A DNA stretch of 5,632 nucleotides from an uncultured Ruminococcus sp. (GTDB lineage Bacteria; Bacillota; Clostridia; Oscillospirales; Ruminococcaceae), in assembly GCA_947175975.1 (NCBI GenBank), contig CAMWOX010000113.1, positions 1-5,632 on the forward strand, given 5' to 3'. Shown piece after piece: positions 5,249 to 5,632 of this stretch (positions are counted from its first letter, which is position 1; every line of letters starts with the position of its first letter). The notes beneath the pieces were generated by a model. It was not told the DNA's origin. It worked only from the letters and a program-made list of their open reading frames with translations, and made no database searches. Made by a program: the position numbers and the translations under genes.

Positions 5249-5632
5249 ATGGCATACACCGGAACAGGAACAGAGGACAATCCTTATTGTGTCAGTAATT
5301 TAACAGATTTTATAGAATGTATTAAAAAAACTGATAGCTATGTGAAAGTCATTGCTGACATCGATGCAGCAGCCGACCCTACTTATACAGGCGAATTGAC
5401 GGACTCTCTGGAAATTGCCTGTAAACAAATTTATGCGGATGAACCAAGAAGCATCAAAGGCATTACGGTCTATGCGGCTAATTTTATCAATATTACACAG
5501 AGAGAAAATGTCCAGATAGAAAACTTATCTTTTGTGGATTGTGAACACAAAAGAACGTCATTCAATCAAACTATTTCTGCATCCTACGGAACTAAGACAT
5601 TTGTAAATTGCAAATTTTCTATGAAAATGGTA
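5249..5632 (+). CDS. Probable beta-helix tail-fibre/adhesin protein, 3' end outside the window
   Basis: This frame opens with MAYTGTGTEDNPYCVSNLTD and stays open for all 128 codons to the window edge, so the C-terminus is not visible. The beginning (GTGTEDNPY, then a short helix and VKVIADID, 32-39) is the kind of N-terminus seen on right-handed beta-helix proteins of phage baseplates and bacterial surfaces. The strand-turn pattern from about 70 onward fits pectate-lyase-like coils: ITVYAANFINI, NVQIENLSFVDC, then TKTFVNCKFSM. The short hydrophobic strands and recurring N-C or D-C ladder positions (98, 121) are typical. It is 12 bases after the dockerin-bearing gene and clearly in the same operon. 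Likely roles are a glycan-binding fibre, a receptor-binding protein or a polysaccharide depolymerase. No catalytic residues can be judged from this fragment, and there is no signal peptide, as expected for a virion protein. Confidence 0.75.
   Translation, partial: MAYTGTGTEDNPYCVSNLTDFIECIKKTDSYVKVIADIDAAADPTYTGELTDSLEIACKQIYADEPRSIKGITVYAANFINITQRENVQIENLSFVDCEHKRTSFNQTISASYGTKTFVNCKFSMKMV

Overview
The window is a stretch of a phage or prophage tail module, all genes on the + strand. It runs in the standard order for a long non-contractile (siphovirus) tail in Gram-positive hosts: tape measure protein, distal tail protein (Dit), Gp37-like tail-associated hub protein (Tal), a baseplate/fibre protein carrying a dockerin-like calcium-binding repeat pair, and the first 128 codons of a probable beta-helix fibre or adhesin. 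Low G+C, strong purine-rich ribosome binding sites, the Gram-positive Dit/Gp37 families and above all the dockerin-like repeats point to a phage of an anaerobic gut or rumen Firmicute, with Ruminococcus-like Clostridia as the best guess. That host call is inference from protein families, not from a marker gene.

Layout. 1-62 holds no recognisable gene. The tape measure frame is open from 39, directly after an in-frame TAA at 36-38, and its first ATG is at 63. The protein lacks most of the usual N-terminal TP901-type core, so the gene is broken, interrupted by an insertion or intron, or cut by an assembly junction near base 39. 63-2246 is the remaining tape measure, including three exact-length 41-residue repeats. 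2249-3097 is Dit and 3099-4181 is the Gp37-like hub. 4181-5236 is the dockerin-bearing baseplate protein and 5249-5632 is the partial beta-helix-like protein, which runs off the end. Genes are separated by 2, 1, -1 and 12 bases, so they are probably one translationally coupled operon. I see no internal promoter or terminator, and there is no gap of 300 bases without a gene.

How they work together. The tape measure sets tail length and is capped at the distal end by Dit. Dit forms the ring on which the Gp37-like hub closes the tube. The next two genes sit where receptor-binding and host-recognition proteins are normally encoded. The most interesting feature is the 50-residue tandem dockerin-like repeat in the fourth gene. 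If it binds a cohesin, the virion could dock on cell-surface scaffoldin (cellulosome-type) proteins of the host. Also worth a second look are the broken start of the tape measure and two long perfect inverted repeats inside the Dit and hub genes.
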